DNA of 64,000 nt from Brachionus manjavacas. Lineage: Eukaryota; Rotifera; Eurotatoria; Ploima; Brachionidae. The translations under genes were made by a program, and so were the position numbers. The stretch is from the NCBI GenBank assembly GCA_019054805.1, contig JAHQIY010000032.1, positions 580,763 through 644,762 on the forward strand, written 5' to 3'. The notes under the pieces are model-generated. The model did not search any database. It was not told where the DNA came from and was given only the letters and a program-made list of their open reading frames with translations. Each line of letters begins with the position of its first letter. Positions within the stretch are counted from its first letter, which is position 1. This document shows, one piece after another, positions 12,700-22,756 of the stretch.

Positions 12700-12810
12700 T
12701 TTTATTTACTTTTATATCGTATTAAAGGCGCTTATTGGAATAAAAACTCAATTAGTAGTAGTAGTAGTAGTAGTAGTAGTAGGAGTAGTAGTAGTAGTAG
12801 TAGTAGTATG
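12700..12810 (+). repeat. LINE 3' tail ending in (AGT)n microsatellite
   Basis: The segment TTAAAGGCGCTTATTGGAAT leads into about 19 AGT triplets (one interrupted by AGG) at roughly 12,751-12,809. The same unique part, TTAAAGGCG followed by GAAATAAA, precedes an (AAT)n tract at 35,160-35,240. A conserved 3' end followed by variable trinucleotide repeats is typical of some non-LTR retrotransposons. This tail abuts a minus-strand LINE coding fragment at 12,811, making a tail-to-tail junction. Confidence 0.5.
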
Positions 12811-13172
12811 TTGAACTGCAACTCGGAAAAATACACGAGCAGAGCTCTAATGAGCTATAGCAGTCACTTTTTTTTTCACAAGCCAAGCATCTAATTTCGA
12901 CTTGAAAATATTCAACGTTTTTGCGCTAACTATTTCTTCCGGTAATTGGTTCCATATGTTTACAACTCTATTTGTGAAAAAATGGAAACGCAAGGAACAG
13001 TTTTTTATCTGTTCACGACGTAGAGACTTTGAATGCCTTCTTAAGTCGTATACTTGACCACTTTGACCATAGGTTAATCCTTTTTTAAACTCAACTAGCT
13101 CAATTTTATTAATGATCTTGAACGACTGGATCAGATCTCCTCTCAACCTTCTCGTTGTTAGGTCCGTCAGGA
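12811..13172 (-). mobile_element. 5'-truncated non-LTR retrotransposon (ORF2 C-terminus)
   Basis: The minus strand carries about 108 open codons ending in TAA at 12,847-12,849. They begin LTDLTTRRLRGDLIQSFKI and include LRFHFFTNRVVNIWNQLPEE then LNIFKSKLD. These are the conserved residues at the end of the reverse-transcriptase ORF of CR1/Jockey-like LINEs (RRxRGDLI...FFxNRVVNxWNxLPxxVV...FKxxLD). Homology stops abruptly near 13,172, the expected signature of 5' truncation during target-primed reverse transcription. The remaining frame has no stops, so this copy is fairly young. Only the tail of ORF2 remains and it cannot be active. Confidence 0.8.
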
Positions 13173-13820
13173 ATTAAATTAATAAAAAAATTCTCTTTTT
13201 TACTGTGAAAAAATTATACTCCGTTCGTACCTTTTTTGTATCTGAATAATTTCTTGTCAATTAAGTAAACAATGTATTCATTTTTTGTGCAAAAAAAATA
13301 AATCAATTCAAATAAAAAAATTGAATATAGTAATTCAAGTAAAAGGTTTACCTCAGCAAAAATCTAAGTAGAAAAATGAGAGCTTTTAGAATTTCTCTTC
13401 CAAAAAATAAAAGACAACAGCTTTTTGGTTAATACTAAGTCCGAAATTAATTAAGCTGTTTTAATTGCCATTCTAAATAAAAAAAGTTTCAAAAAATTTT
13501 TGTCTTAATTTATTTGTTTAAAAAAAATCTTAATTTATAAGTAGTATTTGAAACATAATAAAAATGAAAAAACTTAAAATATTATGAAAATTAATTAACT
13601 ATTTGGTAATGACGTTTCAACAATACTTTAATAACGCTTCAAGAATAGATTCTATTTATAATATGAATATTTGGAATTTTCAAATCAAAACCGAAGTTGA
13701 GGAATCAAATTTTTTTTTCAAGTTTTCTCAATTCTTTGTCATTTTTTATGAATTACTTAAAATCAAATAGAATAATTAAAAATTCTAAAATAAGGGCGGT
13801 TATTTTTATAAAAAAACACA

Positions 13821-14907
13821 TACCGTAATTCCGTGTTGGGAAACGCGTGCATTAATACCCAAAGTCATATGTGAAGTGCATGCACAGACATTAACCCCTT
13901 CCATGTTAAAAAAATACTATTAAAGGTTCGACGCACTACATGTGCAACTTTGGGTATTAATGTGTGATACTAATAAAAAAACCAAGTTTAAATGTCGAGT
14001 TAATAATCAAAAAATCTTTTTTAAAGCATCATTTTTATTTGAAATTTTCTGAAATATTAAAAAATAATTTTTTATATTTCAACTTTTAGTGCGACCATTC
14101 AAACAAAATTATGAAAATGTTTTTTAATATTAAAAATTATTTTTTTTATGCTTTTCTAGTTATAGATGCAGCTTTTTTAAAATAATATAAAAATTAAAAT
14201 ATTAAAATAATATGACAAAGTCTTGAATTAATTATACGAGCGGCGTTTAAAGACAAAATTAAAATGAAAAAAATACTATTTGAAAATCTTATTTTGATGA
14301 TTTGTTTTTTGAGCCCTTTTTCCTACCAAGAGGCTTTCGAACACTCCCATCTTTGTTTAAAACTACAACTGGAGTAATATCAACTCTATTCAAGTTTAAA
14401 CTTTGAAGAGGTCGACGCATAACTTCCTCATTCTGGTTTGAAATTGTAATGTTTGAACAATTTGTTCCTTTTTGTACTGGATTATTATTTTCATCATTGA
14501 ACAATGAAATAAGAAAAAAAATATCGTATGATTTTTTAAATCTTTAAAAAAAAAGCTGCATCTATAACTAGAAAAGCATAAAAAAAATAATTTTTAATAT
14601 TAAAAAACATTTTCATAATTTTGTTTGAATGGTCGCACTAAAAGTTGAAATATAAAAAATTATTTTTTTAATATTTCAGAAAATTTCAAATAAAAATGAT
14701 GCTTTAAAAAAGATTTTTTGATTATTAACTCGACATTTAAACTTGGTTTTTTTATTAGTATCACACATTAATACCCAAAGTTGCACATGTAGTGCGTCGA
14801 ACCTTTAATAGTATTTTTTTAACATGGAAGGAGTTAATGTCTGTGCATGCACTTCACATATGACTTTGGGTATTAATGCACGCGTTCCCCAACACGGAAT
14901 TACGGTA
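13821..14907. mobile_element. TA-flanked transposon with ~360-bp terminal inverted repeats
   Basis: Arms 13,823-14,182 and 14,544-14,905 are near-perfect reverse complements, with only a few mismatches by eye. The outer ends are CCGTAATTCCGTGTTGGG and its complement, each flanked by TA, which fits a TA target duplication as used by Tc1/mariner-type transposases. The unique centre is about 360 bp and encodes no transposase, so the element is non-autonomous. Each arm contains a second inverted pair: ATTAATACCCAAAGT at 13,851-13,865 with its complement at 13,947-13,961, mirrored at 14,767-14,781 and 14,863-14,877. The superfamily is uncertain because no transposase is present. Confidence 0.8.
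14289..14504 (-). CDS. Small basic ORF inside TIR element, AT-hook-like end
   Basis: An open frame of 71 codons lies wholly in the unique centre of the TIR element. It has no ATG at its 5' edge; the first in-frame ATG is at 14,418-14,420 (peptide from MRRPLQSLN). The C-terminus SVRKPLGRKKGSKNKSSK resembles a G-R-x-K-G-S-K-N-K DNA-binding tail of the AT-hook kind. It may be a captured exon or the remains of a transposon protein rather than a working gene. No transposase catalytic motif is visible. Confidence 0.35.
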   Translation of the reverse strand: MFNDENNNPVQKGTNCSNITISNQNEEVMRRPLQSLNLNRVDITPVVVLNKDGSVRKPLGRKKGSKNKSSK

Positions 14908-15161
14908 ATACAATACAAAAGATAAAATAATTGCCTTCTTTCAAAACAAAGGAAAATCATTCGGGAAAAATTTCTAATTTAAATAAAAGGAGAAAGGTAC
15001 AGCTTTTAACTAAATCCGTTTAAAAATATTTTTTGAAAAATAAAGTTTTTTAAAAAACTAATATTTTAAAGGATTAAGAAAAAATTCTACATTTAATTGA
15101 GTAACTCGCAAATTGTTAAATAAATTATTAAAAAGTTGATATTAAATTATCGGGACTGGGA

Positions 15162-18100
15162 CCGAAGGTAGAGTTAGCAGTTCTGGAATTTGTTTTTGAC
15201 AATTAAACTTTTTTAGATACAAAATATTTGTTGTAAATAAATTGATATAAATAAAAACTTCTTAAAGCTTTTTTTTTTCATGATAGTCTAAAAGACTAAT
15301 TTCTTTAAATAAAGTGTTTCTGCATTTTTTAATTTCAGCTATTGTCAAAACTGACTCCTTGAAAGCTTATTAGTCTCCCTCTCATTTTTTCATCCGGACT
15401 TGGGACCGGCATCGGTATGGTTACGACTAAACAATCTGCCGCCTAAGTTACTATGGGACGTTCATCATAAACAGCGCCACTCATCCGAGCACTTAATGGC
15501 TGCGAACTCGACAACTATTTAGACTAGCTTGGAACCACAAACCAAGCGTATCTATAAATGGATACAAGCATATCCAAAAAAAGGTACTTAACTTTTTTCA
15601 CTACGTACTAAGGGTCTGTCAGACACGTCATCAGCTTTTGCTTGAAAGCCTCCTTGCCCCGGCCGCTAGGCATCTGCATCATCACCGCCCCTCCTCATTT
15701 TCTCATCCGGACTTGGGACCGGCCGAAGGTAGAGTTAGCAGTTCTGGAATTTGTTTTTGAAAATTAAACTTTTTTAGATACAAAATATTTGTTGTAAATA
15801 AATTGATATAAATAAAAACTTCTTAAAGCTTTTTTTTTTCATGATAGTCTAAAAGACTAATTTCTTTAAATAAAGTGTTTATGCATTTTTTTAATTTCAG
15901 CTATTGTCAAAACTGACTCCTTGAAAGCTTATTAGTCTCCCTCTCATTTTTTCATCCGGACTTGGGACCGGCATCGGTATGGTTACGACTAAACAATCTG
16001 CCGCCTAAGTTACTATGGGACGTTCATCATAAACAGCGCCACTCATCCGAGCACTTAATGGCTGCGAACCCGAAAACTATTTAGACTAGCTTGGAACCAC
16101 AAACCAAGCGTATCTATAAATGGATACAAGCATATCCAAAAAAAGATACTTAACTTTTTCACTACGTACTAAGGGTCTGTCAGACACGTCATCAGCTTTT
16201 GCTTGAAAGCCTCCTTGCCCCGGCCGCTAGGCATCTGCATCATCACCGCCCCTCCTCATTTTCTCATCCGGACTTGGGACCGGCCGAAGGTAGAGTTAGC
16301 AGTTCTGGAATTTGTTTTTGACAATTAAACTTTTTTAGATACAAAATATTTGTTGTAAATAAATTGATATAAATAAAAACTTCTTAAAGCTTTTTTTTTT
16401 CATGATAGTCTAAAAGACTAATTTCTTTAAATAAAGTGTTTATGCATTTTTTTAATTTCAGCTATTGTCAAAACTGACTCCTTGAAAGCTTATTAGTCTC
16501 CCTCTCATTTTTTCATCCGGACTTGGGACCGGCATCGGTATGGTAACGACTAAACAATCTGCCGCCTAAGTTACTATGGGACGTTCATCATAAACATCGC
16601 CACTCATCCGAGCACTTAATGGCTGCGAACCCGAAAACTATTTAGACTAGCTTGGAACCACAAACCAAGCGTATCTATAAATGGATACAAGCATATCCAA
16701 AAAAAGATACTTAACTTTTTTCACTACGTACTAAGGGTCTGTCAGACACGTCATCAGCTTTTGCTTGAAAGCCTCCTTGCCCCGGCCGCTAGGCATCTGC
16801 ATCATCACCGCCCCTCCTCATTTTCTCATCCGGACTTGGGACCGGCCGAAGGTAGAGTTAGCAGTTCTGGAATTTGTTTTTGACAATTAAACTTTTTTAG
16901 ATACAAAATATTTGTTGTAAATAAATTGATATAAATAAAAACTTCTTAAAGCTTTTTTTTTTTCATGATAGTCTAAAAGACTAATTTCTTTAAATAAAGT
17001 GTTTCTGCATTTTTTTAATTTCAGCTATTGTCAAAACTGACTCCTTGAAAGCTTATTAGTCTCCCTCTCATTTTTTCATCCGGACTTGGGACCGGCATCG
17101 GTATGGTTACGACTAAACAATCTGCCGCCTAAGTTACTATGGGACGTTCATCATAAACAGCGCCACTCATCCGAGCACTTAATGGCTGCGAACCCGAAAA
17201 CTATTTAGACTAGCTTGGAACCACAAACCAAGCGTATCTATAAATGGATACAAGCATATCCAAAAAAAGATACTTAACTTTTTTCACTACGTACTAAGGG
17301 TCTGTCAGACACGTCATCAGCTTTTGCTTGAAAGCCTCCTTGCCCCGGCCGCTAGGCATCTGCATCATCACCGCCCCTCCTCATTTTCTCATCCGGACTT
17401 GGGACCGGCCGAAGGTAGAGTTAGCAGTTCTGGAATTTGTTTTTGACAATTAAACTTTTTTAGATACAAAATATTTGTTGTAAATAAATTGATATAAATA
17501 AAAACTTCTTAAAGCTTTTTTTTTTCATGATAGTCTAAAAGACTAATTTCTTTAAATAAAGTGTTTATGCATTTTTTTAATTTCAGCTATTGTCAAAACT
17601 GACTCCTTGAAAGCTTATTAGTCTCCCTCTCATTTTTTCATCCGGACTTGGGACCGGCATCGGTATGGTTACGACTAAACAAACTGCCGCCTAAGTTACT
17701 ATGGGACGTTCATCATAAACAGCGCCACTCATCCGAGCACTTAATGGCTGCGAACTCGACAACTATTTAGACTAGCTTGGAACCACAAACCAAGCGTATC
17801 TATAAATGGATACAAGCATATCCAAAAAAAGATACTTAACTTTTTTCACTACGTACTAAGGGTCTGTCAGACACGTCATCAGCTTTTGCTTGAAAGCCTC
17901 CTTGCCCCGGCCGCTAGGCATCTGCATCATCACCGCCCCTCCTCATTTTCTCATCCGGACTTGGGACCGGCCGAAGGTAGAGTTAGCAGTTCTGGAATTT
18001 GTTTTTGACAATTAAACTTTTTTAGATACAAAATATTTGTTGTAAATAAATTGATATAAATAAAAACTTCTTAAAGCTTTTTTTTTTTCATGATAGTCTA

Positions 18101-18391
18101 AAAGACTAATTTCTTTAAATAAAGTGTTTCTGCATTTTTTTAATTTCAGCTATTGTCAAAACTGACTCCTTGAAAGCTTATTAGTCTCCCTCTCATTTTT
18201 TCATCCGGACTTGGGACCGGCATCGGTATGGTTACGACTAAACAATCTGCCGCCTAAGTTACTATGGGACGTTCATCATAAACAGCGCCACTCATCCGAG
18301 CACTTAATGGCTGCGAACTCGACAACTATTTAGACTAGCTTGGAACCACAAACCAAGCGTATCTATAATTGGATACAAGCATATCCAAAAA
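15162..18391 (+). repeat. 562-bp tandem array, 5.75 copies
   Basis: Units begin CCGAAGGTAGAGTTAGCAG at 15,162, 15,723, 16,284, 16,846, 17,409 and 17,971, giving spacings of 561-563 bp. The last copy stops near 18,391, about three quarters through a unit. Copies are nearly identical. Each unit contains TCATCCGGACTTGGGACCGG twice (mid-unit and at the unit end). Each unit also has a donor-like AAG|GTAGAG at its start and a branch/acceptor-like TTTTTAATTTCAG about 180 bp later. No long open frame runs through the unit, and it does not match 5S rRNA, U1-U6 snRNA or tRNA landmarks I could recall. It is GC-richer than its flanks. Confidence 0.85.
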
Positions 18392-19176
18392 AAATTCACA
18401 AATCAAGCGTTAATATTCATCTTAAATTCATTTTCAAAATCAACTACTCTAATTTTTTATTTAATTTTTTGTATTTAGTCTCTTGTCTATAAAGGTCATA
18501 ATTATAGTTGATTTACTAATTTTGAAAAATAAATTTTTTTAAACAAAATTAAAATGAATTCTTCTTTGATTTTTTTAAATTATAGATTTTTTTTTTCTAA
18601 AAACTTTTCGAATTCTTAATTAATTTAAAATTTATAAAAATCTTTTATTTAAACACATTTAAATTTCGGACCTAGGGTAATCTTTGTTTGGATTTTCAAT
18701 ATTCAAATATTTTATTTAGCAATATTTTAAACTGCAAAACTCAATTTAATTTTAATCACTTTTATTTAGAAAAAAAAATTAAATACTTTTATTTTAATAA
18801 TGAATTATTAAGAATAGAAGAGAGCATTTTTAGCAATGTTTTTTTGCGCCATGCAAAATCATTAAACATTTACTTTTGTCTTAAAGTAACACAACTTTTT
18901 TTGTGGTAATTGCATAACAAATTAGTTATCCAATGTGCAAAACTAAAAAGGCGACTTTTTCAAAAACAAGTATGGGTTAAAAGCATACTTGAGTTCAAGC
19001 TGAAAAAAGAGAAAAAGAAAAACACTTTCCATTCGTATACTAAAATTTCACGTTCATTAATCGACTGCGAACTCATTATTTGAAGCAAATGTGAAATCGA
19101 GCAAATTTAAATACTCTTAATTTTTTCTCTATTATAAATAAAGCTCTAAATCAAAAGATTGTTCACATTTAATTTT
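18392..19176. other. AT-rich spacer upstream of ABCF2
   Basis: AT-rich spacer between the tandem array and ABCF2. It presumably holds the ABCF2 promoter and any 5'-UTR intron, but I see no clear core promoter element. The open frame at 18,688-18,909 has a composition expected by chance. Confidence 0.5.
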
Positions 19177-19178
19177 AG
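19177..19178 (+). promoter_or_regulatory. Candidate 3' splice acceptor in ABCF2 5' UTR
   Basis: CACATTTAATTTTAG ends 17 nt before the ABCF2 ATG. So short a leader after an AG fits either a 5'-UTR intron or trans-splicing of a spliced leader. The PX gene shows the same arrangement. Confidence 0.4.
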
Positions 19179-19195
19179 GAATAAGGTTGCTGAAA

Positions 19196-21103
19196 ATGCC
19201 GTCGGACGCCAAAAAAAAGAAGGAACAGCAGAAAAAAGATGCCCGCAAGACCAAGGGCAAAAAATCCACTAAAGGTAATGAAGAAAACGGCAACGAGGAA
19301 GAAAACGAACAAGTGGAAGAAGAACAAGTGACCGAAAATGGACAAAGCGACTCGCTGGACCAAGTTCAGCCCGATGATCCATTCCCCGAATTGACCAAAA
19401 AGCTGAAATTCCTGGCCTTGTTGGACAAACAAAACGCGGATAACCGCGCATGCACCGGAGTCCTGGCATCGCACCCGAATGGCCGCGATATCCACATTCA
19501 CCAGTTCTCTCTGACCTTCTACGGCCAAGAGCTGGTCGCAGACGCCAAACTGGAGCTTAACATGGGCCGCCGCTACGGCATCATCGGTCTGAACGGCTCC
19601 GGCAAGTCCACCATCTTGACTGCCATCGCCAAAAAAGAAATACCCATTCCGGAGCATGTTGACATATATCATCTTTCGCGGGAAATACCAGCCACCAATA
19701 ACACGGCCATCGAGGCGGTTCTGGAGGCCGATGAAGAAATAGAAAAGTTGGAAAACGAAGCGGACAATTTGGCTCATTGTAATGACTTGGAATCGCAGGA
19801 GCGTCTAAATGACATTTATGAAAAGCTGGATGAGCTCAATTCGGACACCAGGGAGACCAGAGCGGCCAGAATTTTGTTCGGTCTGGGCTTTAGCGCTCAA
19901 ATGCAGCAGAAAAAGTGCAAAGACTTCAGTGGAGGCTGGAGAATGAGAATAGCATTGGCGCGAGCACTTTATCTAAGTCCTACTTTGCTCTTGTTGGACG
20001 AGCCGACCAACCATCTAGACTTGGACGCCTCTGTCTGGCTCGAAGAAGAGCTCAAGAAGTACAAACGAATCCTCGTGATCATATCGCACTCACAGGACTT
20101 TCTGAACGGTGTGTGCACAAACATCATTTTCTTGAACAAAAAATGCCTCACCTATTACACGGGCAACTATGATCAGTTTGTCCAGACCCGGATTGAATTG
20201 GAGACCAATCAAGCCAAACGCTACCAATGGGAACAGGACCAGATCGCGCACATGAAAAATTATATCGCGCGATTTGGCCACGGTTCGGCCAAATTGGCGC
20301 GACAGGCTCAGTCCAAAGAGAAGACATTGAAAAAAATGGTCGACTCGGGCCTCACTGAAAAAGTGGTCTCGGACAAATTGTTGTCGTTCAGCTTTCCGGA
20401 GTGCGGCAAGTTGCCACCGCCCGTTCTTAGCGTTCAAAATGTGAGCTTCAAGTACAAAAACGACGATAAATGGATTTACAAAAATTTGGACTTTGGCTTC
20501 GACATGGACACTAGGGTGGCGCTGGTTGGACCCAATGGAGCGGGAAAGAGCACACTTTTGAAGCTGATTGATGGCCAGATTTTGCCCACCGATGGCCAAA
20601 TCAGACGAAATACACATCTTAAAATTGGTCGCTACCATCAGCACTTGGCCGAGGAGTTGGATTTGAACCTGTCGGCCATGGACTACATGATGAAAGCTTT
20701 TCCGGATGTGAAGGAGCCAGAAGAAATGAGAAGAATCATTGGCCGCTATGGCCTGACTGGCCGACAGCAAATTTGTCCTATGAAGAACTTGTCCGATGGT
20801 CAAAAGAGCAGGGTTGTTTTTGCGTGGCTGGCTCACCAGTGTCCGCATTTGCTGCTGCTGGACGAGCCGACCAATCACTTGGACATAGAGACCATAGATG
20901 CGCTGGCCGATGCGTTGAACACTTTCGAGGGCGGTCTCATTTTGGTGAGCCACGACTTTCGGCTCATCAACCAAGTTGCCGAAGAGATTTGGATTTGCGA
21001 TAACCAGACCATCACCAAATGGAAAAGCGACATTCTCTCCTACAAAGAGTTTTTGAGGAAAAAAATTGAAAAAGAACAAAACGCTTTGAATAAAGTTAAA
21101 TAA
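19196..21103 (+). CDS. ABCF2: ABC-F ATPase ABCF2
   Basis: An uninterrupted 635-residue protein with two ABC ATPase cassettes and no membrane segments, as in soluble ABC-F proteins that act at ribosomes. The basic N-terminus [14 protein letters not shown] matches the animal ABCF2 start, so I choose ATG 19,196 over the TTG three codons earlier. Cassette 1 has Walker [10 protein letters not shown] (~131-139), signature FSGGW (~244) and Walker [13 protein letters not shown] (~264-275). Cassette 2 has GPNGAGKST (~445-453), LSDGQ (~532) and [12 protein letters not shown] (~552-563). The linker carries the family-typical [20 protein letters not shown]. Both catalytic Glu residues follow the Walker B Asp, so both sites look competent. 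Length agrees with animal ABCF2 (about 620-635). It is expected to be cytosolic, translation-linked and housekeeping. Confidence 0.96.
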   Translation: MPSDAKKKKEQQKKDARKTKGKKSTKGNEENGNEEENEQVEEEQVTENGQSDSLDQVQPDDPFPELTKKLKFLALLDKQNADNRACTGVLASHPNGRDIHIHQFSLTFYGQELVADAKLELNMGRRYGIIGLNGSGKSTILTAIAKKEIPIPEHVDIYHLSREIPATNNTAIEAVLEADEEIEKLENEADNLAHCNDLESQERLNDIYEKLDELNSDTRETRAARILFGLGFSAQMQQKKCKDFSGGWRMRIALARALYLSPTLLLLDEPTNHLDLDASVWLEEELKKYKRILVIISHSQDFLNGVCTNIIFLNKKCLTYYTGNYDQFVQTRIELETNQAKRYQWEQDQIAHMKNYIARFGHGSAKLARQAQSKEKTLKKMVDSGLTEKVVSDKLLSFSFPECGKLPPPVLSVQNVSFKYKNDDKWIYKNLDFGFDMDTRVALVGPNGAGKSTLLKLIDGQILPTDGQIRRNTHLKIGRYHQHLAEELDLNLSAMDYMMKAFPDVKEPEEMRRIIGRYGLTGRQQICPMKNLSDGQKSRVVFAWLAHQCPHLLLLDEPTNHLDIETIDALADALNTFEGGLILVSHDFRLINQVAEEIWICDNQTITKWKSDILSYKEFLRKKIEKEQNALNKVK

Positions 21104-21143
21104 ATTAAATTTTTTTGTTTGCTCATGTTCAATTTGTTGAAGA

Positions 21144-21149
21144 AATAAA
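21144..21149 (+). terminator. Polyadenylation signal of ABCF2
   Basis: AATAAA about 40 nt after the ABCF2 stop, followed by T-rich sequence; a well-placed poly(A) signal. Confidence 0.5.
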
Positions 21150-22738
21150 ATTATTTTTATATTTTATTTTTAAGAATAAATAAAATAATCTAATTTATTT
21201 TGAAATATAGAGAAAATTTTAAAATATTTTAAATTTTATTTAAAATGAAAAAACAAGCGATTCTAAAATAGGCTTTAAGGACTAGAGGATTTTTTCTATA
21301 AAATTAAAAATCAGAATTGTTTTTAAGTCACAAGTCTTTTTCCTTGAATTTTTTTCTTTTAAGAATAAAATAGCCCAATTTTTTTTTGAGATTTCTTCAT
21401 TAAAACTGTTATTAAAAATAAACCATTAAAATATTAGTAATTAGACCATTGAAATATTTTTAAAATCACAAAGTCAATTTCCTTCTTTTACTTTTAATTT
21501 TGTTTTCAAATAATCAAATTTTACTAATTTTACCATTTTTTAATGTTTTTATATATGATGATAAAAACATTACTTAATGGACTTAAGTTGTTTTTGAAAT
21601 CAAATATTTTTTTAATGAAATTTTGTTCATATTTTATTTCCTTTTTATTTAGTCTTTCCTTTTACTTTTTCCAAAACCATTTCAATTTGGTTCAGTTGAA
21701 TTCAAATTTTAAGACAAAACCATCTTATCCTATTTCTCAATAAGAAAAATCACGATAAAGAAAATACTTGAATTTATAAATTTTACATGGTATATTGGCT
21801 GATCATAAGGTTTGTTGTCTCTTTAATATTTGAAATCATATTCTTCTATTAAGATGGCATCATTTATCTTAGAAATTTAGTTTAAGTCCTTAATTTGACT
21901 CTTGCTTTTTTTAAATTAAAAAAAATTCTTTTAGCTTATTAATATCTATATTTTCTGCGATTTATACGATTTTAACACAGTGTTGCTTGAATGCAAAAAA
22001 CAGAATTAAAAACGATAGAATAAAATCAAAAATAAAGATAATTTTAAAGATTAAATGTAGATAAAAATAAAAATTTATCAATTTAAAGTATTCATTCAAA
22101 AGTATTTCTATTTATCAGTCATTTTTGGGAATGGTCTTGGAGTTGAAAAAATTTTTTAACTGATACTTCAAAATCAAATCAAATAATTCAATTTTAGTTT
22201 TTGCCATATCAAAAATTATTTTTAAAAAAAAATTTTCAAGTTTTATTTTATGAAAAGTATCAAAAAAAGTTGGAATTTATAAATTCTACAATTGATCACA
22301 TAATGTATAAATAAATTAAATTTTTGAGTCCGATTTTGCAACAAGTTAAAAAGGACAAATCAAAATTTTACTGTTTAACAGCAGTTTAAGGTTTTTTAGT
22401 TTTTGTTGATAATATAAAGAAGATATTAATTAGTAAATAATTAATATACTTCTGGCCTTTCTTCGAACATATAGTTCAGCGATGGACAACAAAGTCAAAA
22501 TCAGAACTTGAGAGGTCATTTTATAAACAATGTATCTAAATCAAATTCAATAAAAATTATTCAAAACTTTATTTAACAAATTAAATTAACAATTTTTCTA
22601 TAAAAAATGTATTTGTTATTTATTTTCTTTAGGTGATTTTTTTGGATAAAAATTCTATCAATTGAACTCATGTTCGCCATAAAATTTTAAAATCACAACT
22701 AGAAACTTTCCATCTTACATAAAAATAGGTAAAAAAAA
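21150..22738. other. AT-rich intergenic DNA
   Basis: A spacer between the convergent ABCF2 and the six-exon minus-strand gene. The open frame at 21,543-21,743 is a low-complexity Phe/Ser/Leu string. I see no RNA gene or mobile element. Confidence 0.5.
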
Positions 22739-22744
22739 TTTATT
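22739..22744 (-). terminator. Polyadenylation signal of six-exon gene
   Basis: AATAAA on the minus strand, 13 nt beyond the inferred stop codon at 22,757. It is unusually close but could serve; the area is very A/T-rich. Confidence 0.3.
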
Positions 22745-22756
22745 TAATTTTTAAAA

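Noticed and set aside
15162..18391. 5S rRNA, snRNA or spliced-leader gene array
   Set aside because: Unit length would fit, but no 5S internal control region, Sm site in context, or U1-U6 landmark was found on either strand.
19187..19195. ABCF2 start at TTG 19,187
   Set aside because: The ATG at 19,196 gives MPSD, the known start of animal ABCF2.
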